A stretch of DNA of 64,000 nucleotides from Phytophthora sp. 'mugwort' (Eukaryota; Oomycota; Peronosporomycetes; Peronosporales; Peronosporaceae). A program made the position numbers and the translations under genes. Position 1 is the first letter of the stretch, and every line of letters begins with the position of its first letter. The stretch covers positions 248,001-312,000 of the forward strand of contig JAUCEF010000007.1 of NCBI GenBank assembly GCA_033558025.1, in the 5' to 3' direction. The notes under the pieces are model-generated. The model saw only the letters and a program-made list of their open reading frames with translations. It was not told where the DNA came from and made no database searches. Positions 11,111-22,094 of the stretch are shown piece by piece.

Positions 11111-12124
11111 ATGGCTCGGAGCAACGCGCAGTACTCGGTGGCCGAGCTGGTGGCCAAGGCGGAGGCACTGGTGGACCAATGCCAGCCGGAGCTGGCCGTG
11201 CAATTTTTCGAGAAGGCGTCGCAGCAAGAGCCGACCAACGCGTCGCTGCTGGACTCGATCGGCGAGCTGAGCACGGAGCTGGACAACCCGGAGCGTGCGC
11301 TGTCGGCTTTCCAGCAGAGCGTGCTGCTGGCGCCGGCCCAGAATCCAGCCAAGTACTTCTACCTGTCGCAGCTAGTCACGGGCGAGGAGGCCGAGCGGTA
11401 CACGACGCAGGGCATCACGTTCCTGCAGCAGGAGCTGCAGCAACACGTGAACCCCAACACGCCCGAGGCACTGACCATTAAGAAGCAAATCTGCGACGCC
11501 TTCTGCTCGCTGGGAGAGCTCTATATGACGGACCTCTGCGACCACGAGGAGGCCGAGAGCCGCTGTGAGAAGTATTTCCAAGAGGCTATGAAATTCGACG
11601 TCGGCCTCCCGGAGCCTACACAGGCGCTGGCCAATCTGCGGCTCGTGCAGCAGAACAAGGAGGCGGCTGAAGGCTTGCTAGAGGAGACGTATCGCCGTCT
11701 CAATGAAGGCTGCAACGAGGACAGCTTGCCGTCCCTGGAGTTCCGGACGGCCACGGGTAAAATGCTCATTGAGGTGGAGCGATATGAAGAGGCCTGCGAC
11801 GTGCTAGAGGGCGTAATGCAGGAAGACGACGAGAACGCCGAGCTCTGGTTCCTTGTGGGCACGTGTTATCGTGCCATGGACGACTTGTCCAACGCGCTTG
11901 AGTTCTTTGAGAAATGCCAGACGATGCTAAACAAGTTTAAAAAGGAGCTTCGCGATGATTTTTACCTGCAGGACCAGCTCGAGAGCGTGAACGAAACCAT
12001 TGATGAACTCAAGATAACGATTGCCAGCCGCCCTCCCGAGCTTGAACAGGAGAGTGAAAGTGACGAGGAGAAGAGTGCCGACACTGAGACCGTAGGACAA
12101 CAGGACGTGGAGATGGAGGGATGA
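11111..12124 (+). CDS. TPR-repeat protein, Acl4-like ribosomal-protein chaperone (UPF0661 family)
   Basis: Intronless, 337 residues from ATG 11111 (MARSNAQYSVAEL). The frame stays open upstream to ATGs at 11024 and 11039, but homologues of this type start shortly before the first TPR helix, so 11111 is preferred. TPR units can be followed through the protein: ALVDQCQPELAVQFFEKA, then LDNPERALSAFQQSV, and near the C-terminus AELWFLVGTCYRAMDDLSNALEFFEKC. The tail is acidic (ESESDEEKSADTE). The arrangement matches fungal Acl4, a dedicated chaperone of ribosomal protein uL4 (Rpl4); that role is known for yeast and inferred here. A TCATTTGTCC initiator-like element lies near 10955, but ATGs between it and 11111 keep the start uncertain. 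It is tail-to-tail with the BEACH gene, 60 bp between stops. Confidence 0.75.
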   Translation: MARSNAQYSVAELVAKAEALVDQCQPELAVQFFEKASQQEPTNASLLDSIGELSTELDNPERALSAFQQSVLLAPAQNPAKYFYLSQLVTGEEAERYTTQGITFLQQELQQHVNPNTPEALTIKKQICDAFCSLGELYMTDLCDHEEAESRCEKYFQEAMKFDVGLPEPTQALANLRLVQQNKEAAEGLLEETYRRLNEGCNEDSLPSLEFRTATGKMLIEVERYEEACDVLEGVMQEDDENAELWFLVGTCYRAMDDLSNALEFFEKCQTMLNKFKKELRDDFYLQDQLESVNETIDELKITIASRPPELEQESESDEEKSADTETVGQQDVEMEG

Positions 12125-12184
12125 GGTGGACACAGGTAAGTGCACCATAGATTTCAAGAGACAATATATGTTCGATAAACCCTC

Positions 12185-15100
12185 CTACATCTCCGTGCGG
12201 TGTAGTGGCAATTGTGGTAGTAAGAGCGGGAGACACATGATCTTACCGCTGCCAACGCCAAACACTACATGCATTTCATCGGGTGCCAATCCTTGAGACG
12301 ATATTTCGCCATAAGTGTCTCCCTTAAGTACTACACGTTGGTCATCAAGGGTGTGCGCAGTCATCACCAAAGCCCGCGTGTTGTTGCTTACAACAACCTT
12401 CGAGTAACGTGCGCATATATTCAACGACGTCATGGGGCAGTCGCCCAACGAGAGCTGAGCCATCATGGTGCCGTTCAAGTGAAACGAGTACAACATCGGA
12501 GCCCCCGTGCCCATTGACTGCAGCACGACGTGACCCACATTAGACAAAGCAAGCGAGATCACTCCAGGCTCGAGGTGACCAGGCACTTCGTAAGAGTGGA
12601 GAATCGAGCCGTCTTCCAGATCGTGTACGAAGCATTCATTGGACGCAGATCCGCTAATGCAGACGCCTAACTCATCCGACGTACTCACACAATTGACTCG
12701 TGCATTATGTCCCAGTAATACTTGGTCTGCCGAGTAGTCGTTGGCATGGACAGGCTTGGAGTTTGTCTTTGATCCTCGGAAGATCTTGAGCGAGTCCAAT
12801 AAAGTTGAATTCATGCTAGCCACTTTCCATACAGAGATAGTGCCATCGGTACAGCCCAGTGCCAACATCGTGCCCAAGTTGCTGGTACTCACGCAAGTTA
12901 CTACAGATTGATGCTGTAGCAACCGATACAGTAGCGCGCCATCCGTTGTGGAGTGGAAACGAGCCGAAAAGTCATGATGACCTACCGTGCAAATCACCAT
13001 ACCCCCATGAAGAAATGCCACCAAATTCGAGACATTCAGCTGGCTCGATAACAAACGTTTCTCACTGAGCACCTTTCTGCTCTTGCGGTCTTGAAGCTCG
13101 ATAAATTCACTGGATTGATCACCACTAGGACTCGAAACTGTTCCTTTCGACTTGCTAGAAGCGTGATGGTGATGCTGTGCTTTTGACAACTTTGATCCAA
13201 AGCGATGACAAGAGAGCATGCCATTGCTATCCATACAGACAACAAGTGAAGAGCCTGGAATCAGTTTAATCAATACGATGGGGGCTTCATGAGGAACACT
13301 TAACACCGTGCAGTATGGCTCAAACGACGGCGACAGCAGTTTTTCTGGAGCTGCAGATCTTCCTGCAACCATAACACTTCCAAGAGGACGTCGCTGAGAA
13401 TGAGGTTCGCGAAGCACTTGGGTCGGTGTTTGGCCGAAATGGGCGATCTGAGACTGCATTGAAGACTTGATAATCGGATCAGTGATGGAATCAACGTCAA
13501 CCATGCCTTCATAAGTGAGGTAGAAGAAGACATTATTAGCTTCCACAGCCGCTGCCCCACGCTGTTTACAGCCAAACACCAAGTCGATCCAGTGATGAAT
13601 ATTGGCAGATACGTATTCACTTTCGAGAGCCTGGAATTGATGAAGACAAAATACGATATTAGGACCAGAAAACCGCAGCAACCGCGAGGCATATATCAAT
13701 AAAGTAATATATCCACGTACCACAAGATTTTTCATCACGAAGTCTTCAGGTAAGTGTGCCCAAGGGGGAAGAACAACATCTTTGACATCCGCGCCGTTTT
13801 GCCGCGTTCCTAGCTCCAGTCCGTTACAGTTCACCAAAAACTCCGGCAAGTAAAACCATTCAGGAGTCAACTCTTTCAAGTCCGTGTAGTCTGTAAGACA
13901 GTTATTCCAGGTTTCTGCAACCGAATGAAACAAACGATCCGCGTGATCAAACTTCCCTCCCTGAAGGCTCAGCGCGTAAGATGTAAAAGGCTCCAAGCGG
14001 ATGAGATAATAGAGCACTGCGCCGATGTTAGAATAGTGGGTCCCATACCTACACCAGCAAATCAACAAGAACATGACCATAGGCAATACAAAATGAGTAA
14101 CAGGTCACAGCAAAGAGTTACACGTCAGCAAACTCACATAAACTTCGGGATGTCAGGGTCTTCAAACGCATTGTAACGGTCCACATAAAATTTGAGACGA
14201 CTTGGTTCCAAAGCTCCCATTGGCTTGGACAAGTCTCGGTAAGCTCCCCTTCGACTCAGGTCCAGCGTTGCCGATTCATAGTCGGAGATGATCCATGGGA
14301 AAACAGGATACTGCGTGAGATCGTTGTAAGTCCGACCAGCGATCGTATTCAGCCACATGAGATACTCGAAAGTGGAGATCTCGTGCTGGATCCAGCGGGT
14401 GCTCATTGAAGAATTGCGAAACAAGCTGCTCGGATGGCGCAGTCTTCGGACACTCGGATCTCGTTTCAGCAAGAGCGGTCTACGCGCCATAAGCGCCTCA
14501 TGAAATAAAACGACATGCTCTGATGCGAGATTAAAAAAATAGTTTTTCCTTGTGGATTGAATAAATAATTCCAGCGCCGTCGGCTTCAGCAAATACCGCC
14601 GTCGGTACATACCCACAATGTCATCTATCTTCCATCGACGTCGTTTGAAGAGAAACGTCCACGCGTTGTCCACAGGCACACCAGGTTTCTTCGCGACGAC
14701 GACATTATCGTGTTCATCAACCACTCGTTCAGCCATAAAGCGAAGAGAGGAATTCGATAAAATCAGTTTGCCCTCAACGACATGCAAATGACGCACAAGT
14801 TGAGCATTAACCATTAAATCAATCTTAGACCTTGCATTCGCACGCTTTGCCCCACTTTTATGGCCTTGTTGGCCATTTGACGACGATGGAAACAACTCTG
14901 GAGAGCTTTCATCCACTTTATCACAAGCCAACTTAGTTTCCATCATTTTAAGTGAAGACGGAGTGAGTTCTAATGACGGAGCGTCTGGCGCATAACTTTC
15001 TGCAACGATCGCATTCCCGGGTGCGTTATCGATAAAAGTCGATACCTCTTGCATCAAAGCTTGTGCTTCTTCAGAAACCGCGTCTCTCGTCGTGTAGAGA

Positions 15101-18100
15101 GAATCCACACTGTATTCGACGGCGTCTTTGGCATCTTTCACTGATTTTTGGAAATAATCCGCGACCCCGCCAACCACAGTCAAAACAGACGTTCCCAATG
15201 AAAATGCACTAAGAGGCGATGAAGCCTTCAGCGAAGTCATAGGCGATAATGACAATGAAGATGCTACAGCCCCCACTTCTGCTGAGATGGCAATTGGCGT
15301 CTCATGAGATTGAGCAGGAACAGGACCTTCAACCTGACCAGATGGCATTAGTTTTGCTGAGCTACCGAGCACAGAGACTTCAGTCTCCATATCTTTTTGC
15401 TGTGACTCGCTCGAGAGTTGAGATATATCGTCATCTTCCTCGACATCATAAAATTCCATATCGTCTGCGTCCAGATCATCGTCATCGGAAACTCCTCCAT
15501 ATGTGCTTTCATATTCTTCCGGGTTGGATAGTGACCGAATTATTGCAGCTCGCATCTGAGCGTCCGCAAGGAAATCACTGTAATCGGATCCAGCATCGCT
15601 TCGCCAGCTATGCTCTAAATCGACCAAACCTCCTTCGATAGACCCACGGAACCGTCGACTCAGTTTTTTTCCACCCTCTTTACTTTCCGTATCTGTAAGC
15701 GATGACACAGGGTACTCACAACTTAAATTTCGAGCACGATAATCTTCGGTCACCTTCTTTAAGCGAAGACGCATACGAAAGCTGTTTTCCCTCGAATCAA
15801 TTTTGAGCAGAACCCCATCACCGCCGCCTCTGCTATCTCTTTCAAGTTTAGTGTTCACCTCCTCGGTCAAATTTGGAGATTCTGTAACTTCTTCCCCAAT
15901 CCCAACTTCATGACTTGAATGGCTTGAATGAGCGAGGAGCTTGTGCACGCTACTCGCAAACTTTTCGGTGATATGCTTCAGTTCTACCAGTCGCGACTCG
16001 CATGACGTGTCTTGCTCATTAGTCCGAGCAGCTTCAGCAGCATCGTCTGCCTCGATAATTTCCTTCCACAGAATCTCACACTGCTGAAGTTCATTGCCTA
16101 GCACTTCCGCCTGTAAGCTGGCATGTTGCTGAATGAGGTACGGGTTGAATTCCATGGTATGGTGCTTCATGACATATATCCAACGCCGTAAGAAATCAGC
16201 ATTCAATTCATCAGCATAACCCTGGAAAACTGCTGGGTTACAACAAGTGTGATGATTTTCACGGTGAAGTTTCCACAATATGAAAAGCTCGCGATATTGA
16301 GATAATTCGTTGAAGAAAGTTAGGTCCGTGGACGACATAATCTGTAACGTTTTTGTTAGCTCCGGTTTCGCGCTGGGATCACGCAAATGCAGCGCCGTAT
16401 TCGCTAGTGCGACCATAATCTTGATGAGCAAGCGAACAGTCTCAATGTCATTTCCTTCCAAAGAACTTTCCAACAGCGTAAAACAGACATCCAAAGTATA
16501 CATGTGAATCAATTCCCTATCAGGAATTGTATCTGTTCCCTGTGCTGCAGCGAATAACTTCGACGAGTCTGTTAATCCAGATAGTGGCAGCGAGAGCGCC
16601 ATATCAGGTAGTGCAGACCCCGAAGCCGGTGGCGACGTTACACCAGACGAAAATGATCCAGATAGTGGCGATATAGACCCACTAGACCGTTGAGAAGCTG
16701 CCACTTCTGGCACTAGAGCGAGCAACTTCAACATCTCCAATACATTTTGAAACTTTTGAACGAGTTCTGCATCATTTGTACCGCTGGTCTGGGCGAGCGT
16801 CACATGCTGGAGAGATACCCGTAAGGCCAAGATCATTGACTGTGATCGTGAAGCCACAAGATGCGTGAAAATTTCTGTTTCTTCAGATGTCGCTCTGGAT
16901 CCGTAATCAGCATTTTGCATGAGGTTAGCCATAAGACCATCCCAGTTGATCTGGTTCAAATGAGGCAGCAAGATTTGCCACAGCTCAAATGCTTTGCGAG
17001 TGATAATTCCTTGTTGGCCTGGTGAGAGAACAACATCGTTAATTTTTAGAATTTCAGTTATTTTAGTTGCCACCAGCGAACACTGAGAGACAATCGCGGC
17101 GACTTCAGCGAGATTCTCCCAAATGATCTCAGACTGAGTCAAGGAGTGTTTCTGACTCCTTATCTGACCCACAACATGCTCGCAAATGACCGCCGTCAGG
17201 TTACAGAGATCGGATGGTGTTCGACAATGATAGAAATAAAACTCTAGGAAATGCATCCACCCATTTTTAACACGGAGAATGCAGTAGACAACGATATCCA
17301 CAATCATCTGGTTGGCAAGCTTGCGGACGAGTTCGCCCCAGCGCTGCGGGAAATGTTCAATGACCATAGCGATAATGGCGCTAGTAACAGCCTCACTTTG
17401 GCTGCGGTTCTGAAGAAGACTTAACGTGAAATCGCAGCCGGACACATCCCCGGAGTCCGCAATGACCTGAATTGCTTTAAGTTTTGCAAATGTGGGGCTT
17501 GACTCAGCACTGAGAAGCCCACACGCCTCATTGATCTCCTCTGACTGCGTCAAACTTCTTTCTCGAGTTGCTTTAATTTCATCACTCATAGTCGACGCTG
17601 CTGCTACAGACGCCGCAAGCCCGAGTGATCGCAACCGACTCATCCATGGAGGCCAGGACCGAATAGCTTCTTTTGCACTGTCTCCCATAGTGGAGGATGC
17701 TAACTGAACTCTGATTCCCGTGAGCACGTGAGCTTGGACATCGAGATTTCCATTATGAATCAGACCCAGCAACACGAGCGGAGTGAAGCTCGTCCGAGCG
17801 AAGCTGCCAGCACGCACCTCAGCAGAAGACTTCAAGTTACCGTGTGGCAAGAGCTTCCGTCCAATAACAATATCCAGCAGAAGATACGCGACATCAATCG
17901 TGAGTGTATGCCCTTGAAACGACGAGTACAGCATAAGCATGTCGCTTTTGCGTAATAACACTTTCTCAGACGTGTACAGCTCGAACAATTGTAATGCAGC
18001 CAAGCGAACATTGTAGTTTATCGACAGCATCGGTCTCCACAGAGCACGTACTGTACCTTTCGAGAGCTTGAAAATATTCGTCGTCAATTGCATCTGGCGA

Positions 18101-20220
18101 GATGGTAAACCGACAGCAGCTTTGCGAGGTTCAGTCGATGCTAAATTCTGCGTCAAGTACCGTAAAATGTCCTCAATGTCCGCACTGTCACCAACACAAG
18201 AACGTTTTGCTGCACTTGCTTCGCATTGTCGAAAAATGTAGGCAACAAGCTGCCGCCATTGATCAGTTGCTGGGTCTGGGACTGAAGGGAAGAGCAAGAG
18301 ATCAATCAGGTTTCGAAGAACAAACTCGCGCAATTGTATCAGCTGTCCTGCATCCATCTGACCACTCGCAAATCCCTCTTTGTCTGACGAAGCACCCAGC
18401 AAGTACACCTGCGAGATTAAACGGCAGAAAAAGCCCACATCTACTTGGTCCTTCGCATCTAGAGAACGAGAGAACTCAGACAATGAGGCCGCACGTGATA
18501 CAGCGTGTTTTCCGGCACTGTTCGGTGATGATCCGGTATCAGATAAGCGGCCTTGTTCTCGAAAACTCGCTTTTTGAAGAATTTGTAAATATTTTGGAAG
18601 AACTTCCCTTAACAACTTCACTTGGGTGTCAAATGGCGAAAGAAACCAGCTCGTGTTGAAGAATAACAGACGGTAGATATACTCCACAATTTGTTCATCA
18701 CTTTCCAAGAAATCTGTCATAGCTTCTAAGATTGAAACCACACCATCCAGTAAAGAAACCGATAAGTAACTTGGCGAAATCGATTGTAGGATAAATTCTA
18801 CCACTTTAACGCCATGCAACCGAACGAAGTGAGAACGACAGACAGTGTTATGACGAAGTCCCGCACCAACAAATGCTAGAAGATCCGAAATCTCGCCCAT
18901 TCCGAATTCGTGGGTAGGGTGAAAGTCGGCCATCTCTGGAATCTGGTCTAGCAGAAGCAAAAGAAAACATGCACAGCCGCCAACGGAATCCAGAGCATGG
19001 ACGAAACTCTGAGTGACATACGCGCTTGTGCCAGACCCTAACGAGCCGTGACAGTCATTTCCACTCACATCATAGCAAAGACGCTTGTTAAAATCGCAAG
19101 TACGTGCATCATAACAAAAACAGAGCTTGGATTTATCCGTTAGTCCTGCATTTTCAGCCGCAACCGAGTTCAAATCATTCTTCCAGTGTGTCAGCCAATG
19201 CAACCTTTGCACTTCTGCCTCAGACAGCGCCACGCCAAAAAGTGTAGGGCTCCACAACTTTCCGTTTAAACCATCCACAAGAGGTTCAATTCCAATCGTA
19301 TTTCGTCCACCCACCATCATAAGTGGATCTGGATACCCAAGATTTCCAGTAAACACGCTCTTACCGTCCACATACACCGTCAGTTTGTCCTTAAACACCA
19401 TCTTCTTGGCGTGTACAATGCACAAATGCACCCATTCCCTCTCCATCTTGTCCACATAATCCACAAACGGCACTTCCACCTGTTGAACAACTCCCTGTCC
19501 CGCCACCATCTTCACCACCAACGTCTTTCTATCCAGCATGGCCGAGACACCCTGTCCATTGTATCCTCGGAAGCTGTAGAGCGCGACAGTCGCTGCACTT
19601 GTATCCAGATGGATGCCAAAGCTGCAGCTATAACCTCTTTTAGTGAATAATTGCTGTTCGGACGGCACGATGAGTCCGGCATTGGATCCTCTCATGGTGA
19701 AGATCGCGCGAGGCAGCGTATCCATCTCCACCAGCGCCTTCTGCATCTGTAGTACCCAGCGACGAGCTGGCGGCCGGCCGAGCCGAAGGAAATCGAACAA
19801 AGCCACCACGTCCGTAGCGTTCATGGACTGCAGGCAGAGGGCGCGTATCATATCCACGAGCGCTTGAACCGTCTCCTCGTCCGCGTCATCTTGAGTGCTG
19901 AGCGTCCGCAATGTGGCTAATAGCGCCTTAAGTACGGCATTCCCTCTTTTCGCGACGTGTTGTGACTTTGTACCGCCCGGAGACGTCTCAATCAAGGCCT
20001 GGGCGTCGTAAAAATGGGCAGAACACGCCGCGAAGAGGCGACGCAGCACTTGCAGCGTCTCGCGACGCATCTCCAGCGTCTCGCATTGGCCCAGAACGTC
20101 CAGCAGCAGCAGGACAGGGTCCTTTAGGCGCCCAACCTGTGCTGCGTCGTCCGCGAGCGCCTTCAGAGCCTGGAGCTGGGCATCCTCGGCGCCTCGCAGT
20201 AGCGACCGCAGTTCCTGCAT
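12185..20220 (-). CDS. BEACH-WD40 protein (neurobeachin/LRBA/LYST-like)
   Basis: Three exons: 20220-14138, 14048-13721 and 13630-12185, joined in phase (AT|G, then phase 0) to give 2,618 residues. The second intron (90 nt) is open in frame, so it could be missed; removing it restores the BEACH motif ALESEYVSANIHHWIDL. Order of parts: helical armadillo-like N-terminus, a concanavalin-like lectin domain near residues 195-330 (YSFRGYNGQG), a long alpha-solenoid, an acidic disordered linker near 1560-1600, a PH-BEACH domain about 1795-1925, the BEACH domain from about 1938 (STRWIQHEISTFEYLMWLN; GGKFDHADRLFHS), and C-terminal WD40 repeats (about 2330-2618). BEACH proteins act as large scaffolds in vesicle traffic, lysosome size control and autophagy; the exact orthologue is not decided. 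A single uninterrupted 6.1-kb first exon is notable. Confidence 0.93.
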
Positions 20221-20689
20221 CTCTTAATGACGTCTGTCGCATGCGAGATCCGAAATTAATGACGACGGCTCCGATTTAATTTTCGGAAGTCGTGTACCGC
20301 ATTAGCGATACCGTAAACCTGTGTACACTTTTGACTTTGGGGTTTGGGCCCCTTAAAAATCAATAATTCGCAATCCATACGGAAAAGCAGACAGTTTGCT
20401 AAAACCACCGATTTAGCACTCAGGAGTGCTTCCATTAGATCCAGGAGGAGGGGGGGGGGGGGGGGGGCCTGAGAACCCTCCCACCGCGGGGAACGATTAA
20501 CAGAAAGTATTTATTTCACTTGCCTTAGACGCTTACCTCTCCTCTGCTTACCATGCACTATGTCCTCTTCATCATCGTTTACCTCACCAACCTCAGGATC
20601 AAGAAGTTTCATGCGCTTTAGTTGCTCAGCGAGAGCATGAGACAATGCCTCAAATGCTTGGGTCGACAGGTGGCACAGTGAGGATGCCC
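20221..20689. other. Promoter-side intergenic region of the BEACH gene
   Basis: No gene is supported. It contains an 18-nt G homopolymer (see separate entry) and probably the BEACH-gene promoter. Confidence 0.5.
20450..20467. repeat. Poly-G homopolymer, 18 nt
   Basis: A run of 18 consecutive G. It could be a G-quadruplex-prone tract or an assembly-sensitive homopolymer. Length is unreliable in most sequencing. Confidence 0.9.
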
Positions 20690-20940
20690 TTAAACCCGTT
20701 CGAGATCGTCGAATCGGACAGCTCGTCCCCCCGCGCCGGCAACCCAGCCAACCAGTTCATCCCTGGGCGGCGCCTTAACCACGCTGCCGCTCTCCTGGTT
20801 CGCCAGCTTTTCCGTCAACCAGTCGACCCAGCGTTGGCGCAGACGCTGCTTCAACGGGCGGTTCCAAGCAATGTCCACGGGCTGTACAGCCGAGGGCGGC
20901 GACCGCGACCCGTACTAGCTCGTGTGCGGCCCATGTAGAG
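20690..20940 (-). pseudogene. Pogo/CENP-B-type DDE transposase fragment
   Basis: On the minus strand a frame reads VDIAWNRPLKQRLRQRWVDWL, followed by a segment like PRDELVGWV and RFDDLERV. This resembles the conserved region near the end of pogo-type DDE transposases (a DVxxNxPFK motif followed by a W-x-x-W helix). The fragment ends in stops on both sides, so it is a relic. Identification rests on one motif and is moderate at best. Confidence 0.4.
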
Positions 20941-21179
20941 TTGGGGAATTACTAAGCTTTGCATGGCTGGTGCCTAACTTTTAGCGCGCAATGACCACCT
21001 ATTTTTGGAGCTGTCGGAAATGACAACAATTCAGATGGGTCCAAATTGCTGGCATCTGACTGAGTTATTTGGCGTGTCGGATATAACATTCTGCCGGATG
21101 TTACACAGGTTTTACGGTACCGTATCTTAAGCGATACAACCCAAAATAACCAACAGAATCAATAATAGTGTGCACTCAT

Positions 21180-21560
21180 CCGAGCTCGCAAATGGGCACC
21201 CTACCTACCCACCCGTACCCGTGTGTCTCATGGGTGGGTATGGGTACCCTAATTGGTATCCCAATGCAGCGGGTTAACAAAAATACATTACACTTTAAGG
21301 CTAGTAAGCAACCTTTAGCTACCCTACTTGGCTATTTGGGATCGATTTGGGTCATGTGGACTCAAAACTTGGGTACGAAGTATCCAATTGGTATCCAAAA
21401 AAGGTCCATTTTCTCGATAGTGGGTACCCTGAAAGACCCATTTTCGTGTCCAGGAGGAAACTGATGGACGTCCCGAGACGTCTCTGGGCCGAGTTTTACA
21501 TTTGCAGGACCTTTCCGATGGGGTATATACAAAAACCAAGTATAACCCGATGAACCAGGT
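21180..21560. repeat. Cluster of GGGTACCC / GTATCC-type repeated motifs
   Basis: The stretch is dense in the words GGGTACCC, GGTATCC, CCCACCC and their complements, for example TATGGGTACCCTAATTGG followed by AATTGGTATCCAAAA downstream. A 15-mer, CCCAATGCAGCGGGT at 21260-21274, occurs again at 29529-29543 in the second such cluster. This points to one repeat family with two copies in the window. The type of element is unknown. The chromovirus is inserted immediately to the right. Confidence 0.5.
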
Positions 21561-21572
21561 GGTGGTGAGCCA

Positions 21573-21577
21573 CCTAC
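21573..21577. repeat. Target-site duplication, left copy (CCTAC)
   Basis: Five bases directly before the left LTR, identical to the five bases after the right LTR (28251-28255). The 5-bp length is usual for Ty3/Gypsy integrases. Confidence 0.9.
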
Positions 21578-22094
21578 TGTAATGATGTGGGGCGGAGGAG
21601 AAGGAGAAGGAGTTGTCGAGTAGGAAGGAAATTTGGAAGTGATTCATTTTGGGCGGTCCTTAGTTCGTAGCGCTATATCTAAGCCGCCATGGAGACTCTT
21701 GTGTGTCCTTTGTGCCACGCTGGATATTCTCCGCACGGTGACCAACCATTCCTCTACATCACATGCAAACCTACACGTCACACTCTATTGACTATCTGAT
21801 TGGCTGGAGACTCTGGGTGATAATGATTGCGTGTACCATGAGTGTAGTTCACATACGTGATCCTTGGAAGATGTCGTGGTGTCGCGCGGCGCCTCCTTAT
21901 GTGCAATTTATGCAAACTATGCAAAATAAAATGTGTTATCGATGGGACTCGAACCCGTGACTGACCTTTGCTTTGGACGATAGAAACTTTACGTCTGCAT
22001 CAGACTGTGCGTATATCGATGGTGTCGGGACCAAAAGTTTTACCCATACGTAACCGATGTAAAATGTGTCGTAATTGCAAACCACATCCTTACA
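21578..22094 (-). repeat. 3' LTR of the chromovirus
   Basis: The 517-bp terminal repeat at the 3' end in element orientation; 514 of 517 positions match the other LTR by direct reading. It includes a tRNA-like segment in antisense to the plus strand (see separate entry). Pol's stop codon TAA (22092-22090) lies inside its first bases. Confidence 0.95.
21937..22021 (-). other. tRNA-like sequence inside the LTR
   Basis: Read on the minus strand, the LTR contains GGTTCGAGTCC (consensus box B of Pol III promoters) with flanking G/C triplets that can form a T-arm, and upstream a D-arm-like hairpin GCA-CAGTCTGA-TGC whose loop resembles box A. ATCGAT at both ends could pair as an acceptor stem. The anticodon arm is poor, so it is a tRNA relic or Pol III promoter rather than a working tRNA. 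The same segment is present in the other LTR (about 28093-28177). Two of the three LTR differences (22000 and 22021) fall inside it and the third (22036) just beyond. Confidence 0.45.

Noticed and set aside
13631..13720. Thirty extra in-frame residues in the BEACH domain
   Set aside because: The segment has GTACGT and TTCCAG borders and interrupts the conserved BEACH motif; it is an intron without a stop codon.
21763..21960. Identical 65-codon frames in both LTRs (also 27919-28116)
   Set aside because: They lie wholly within the LTRs, run antisense to the element and have no coding features.
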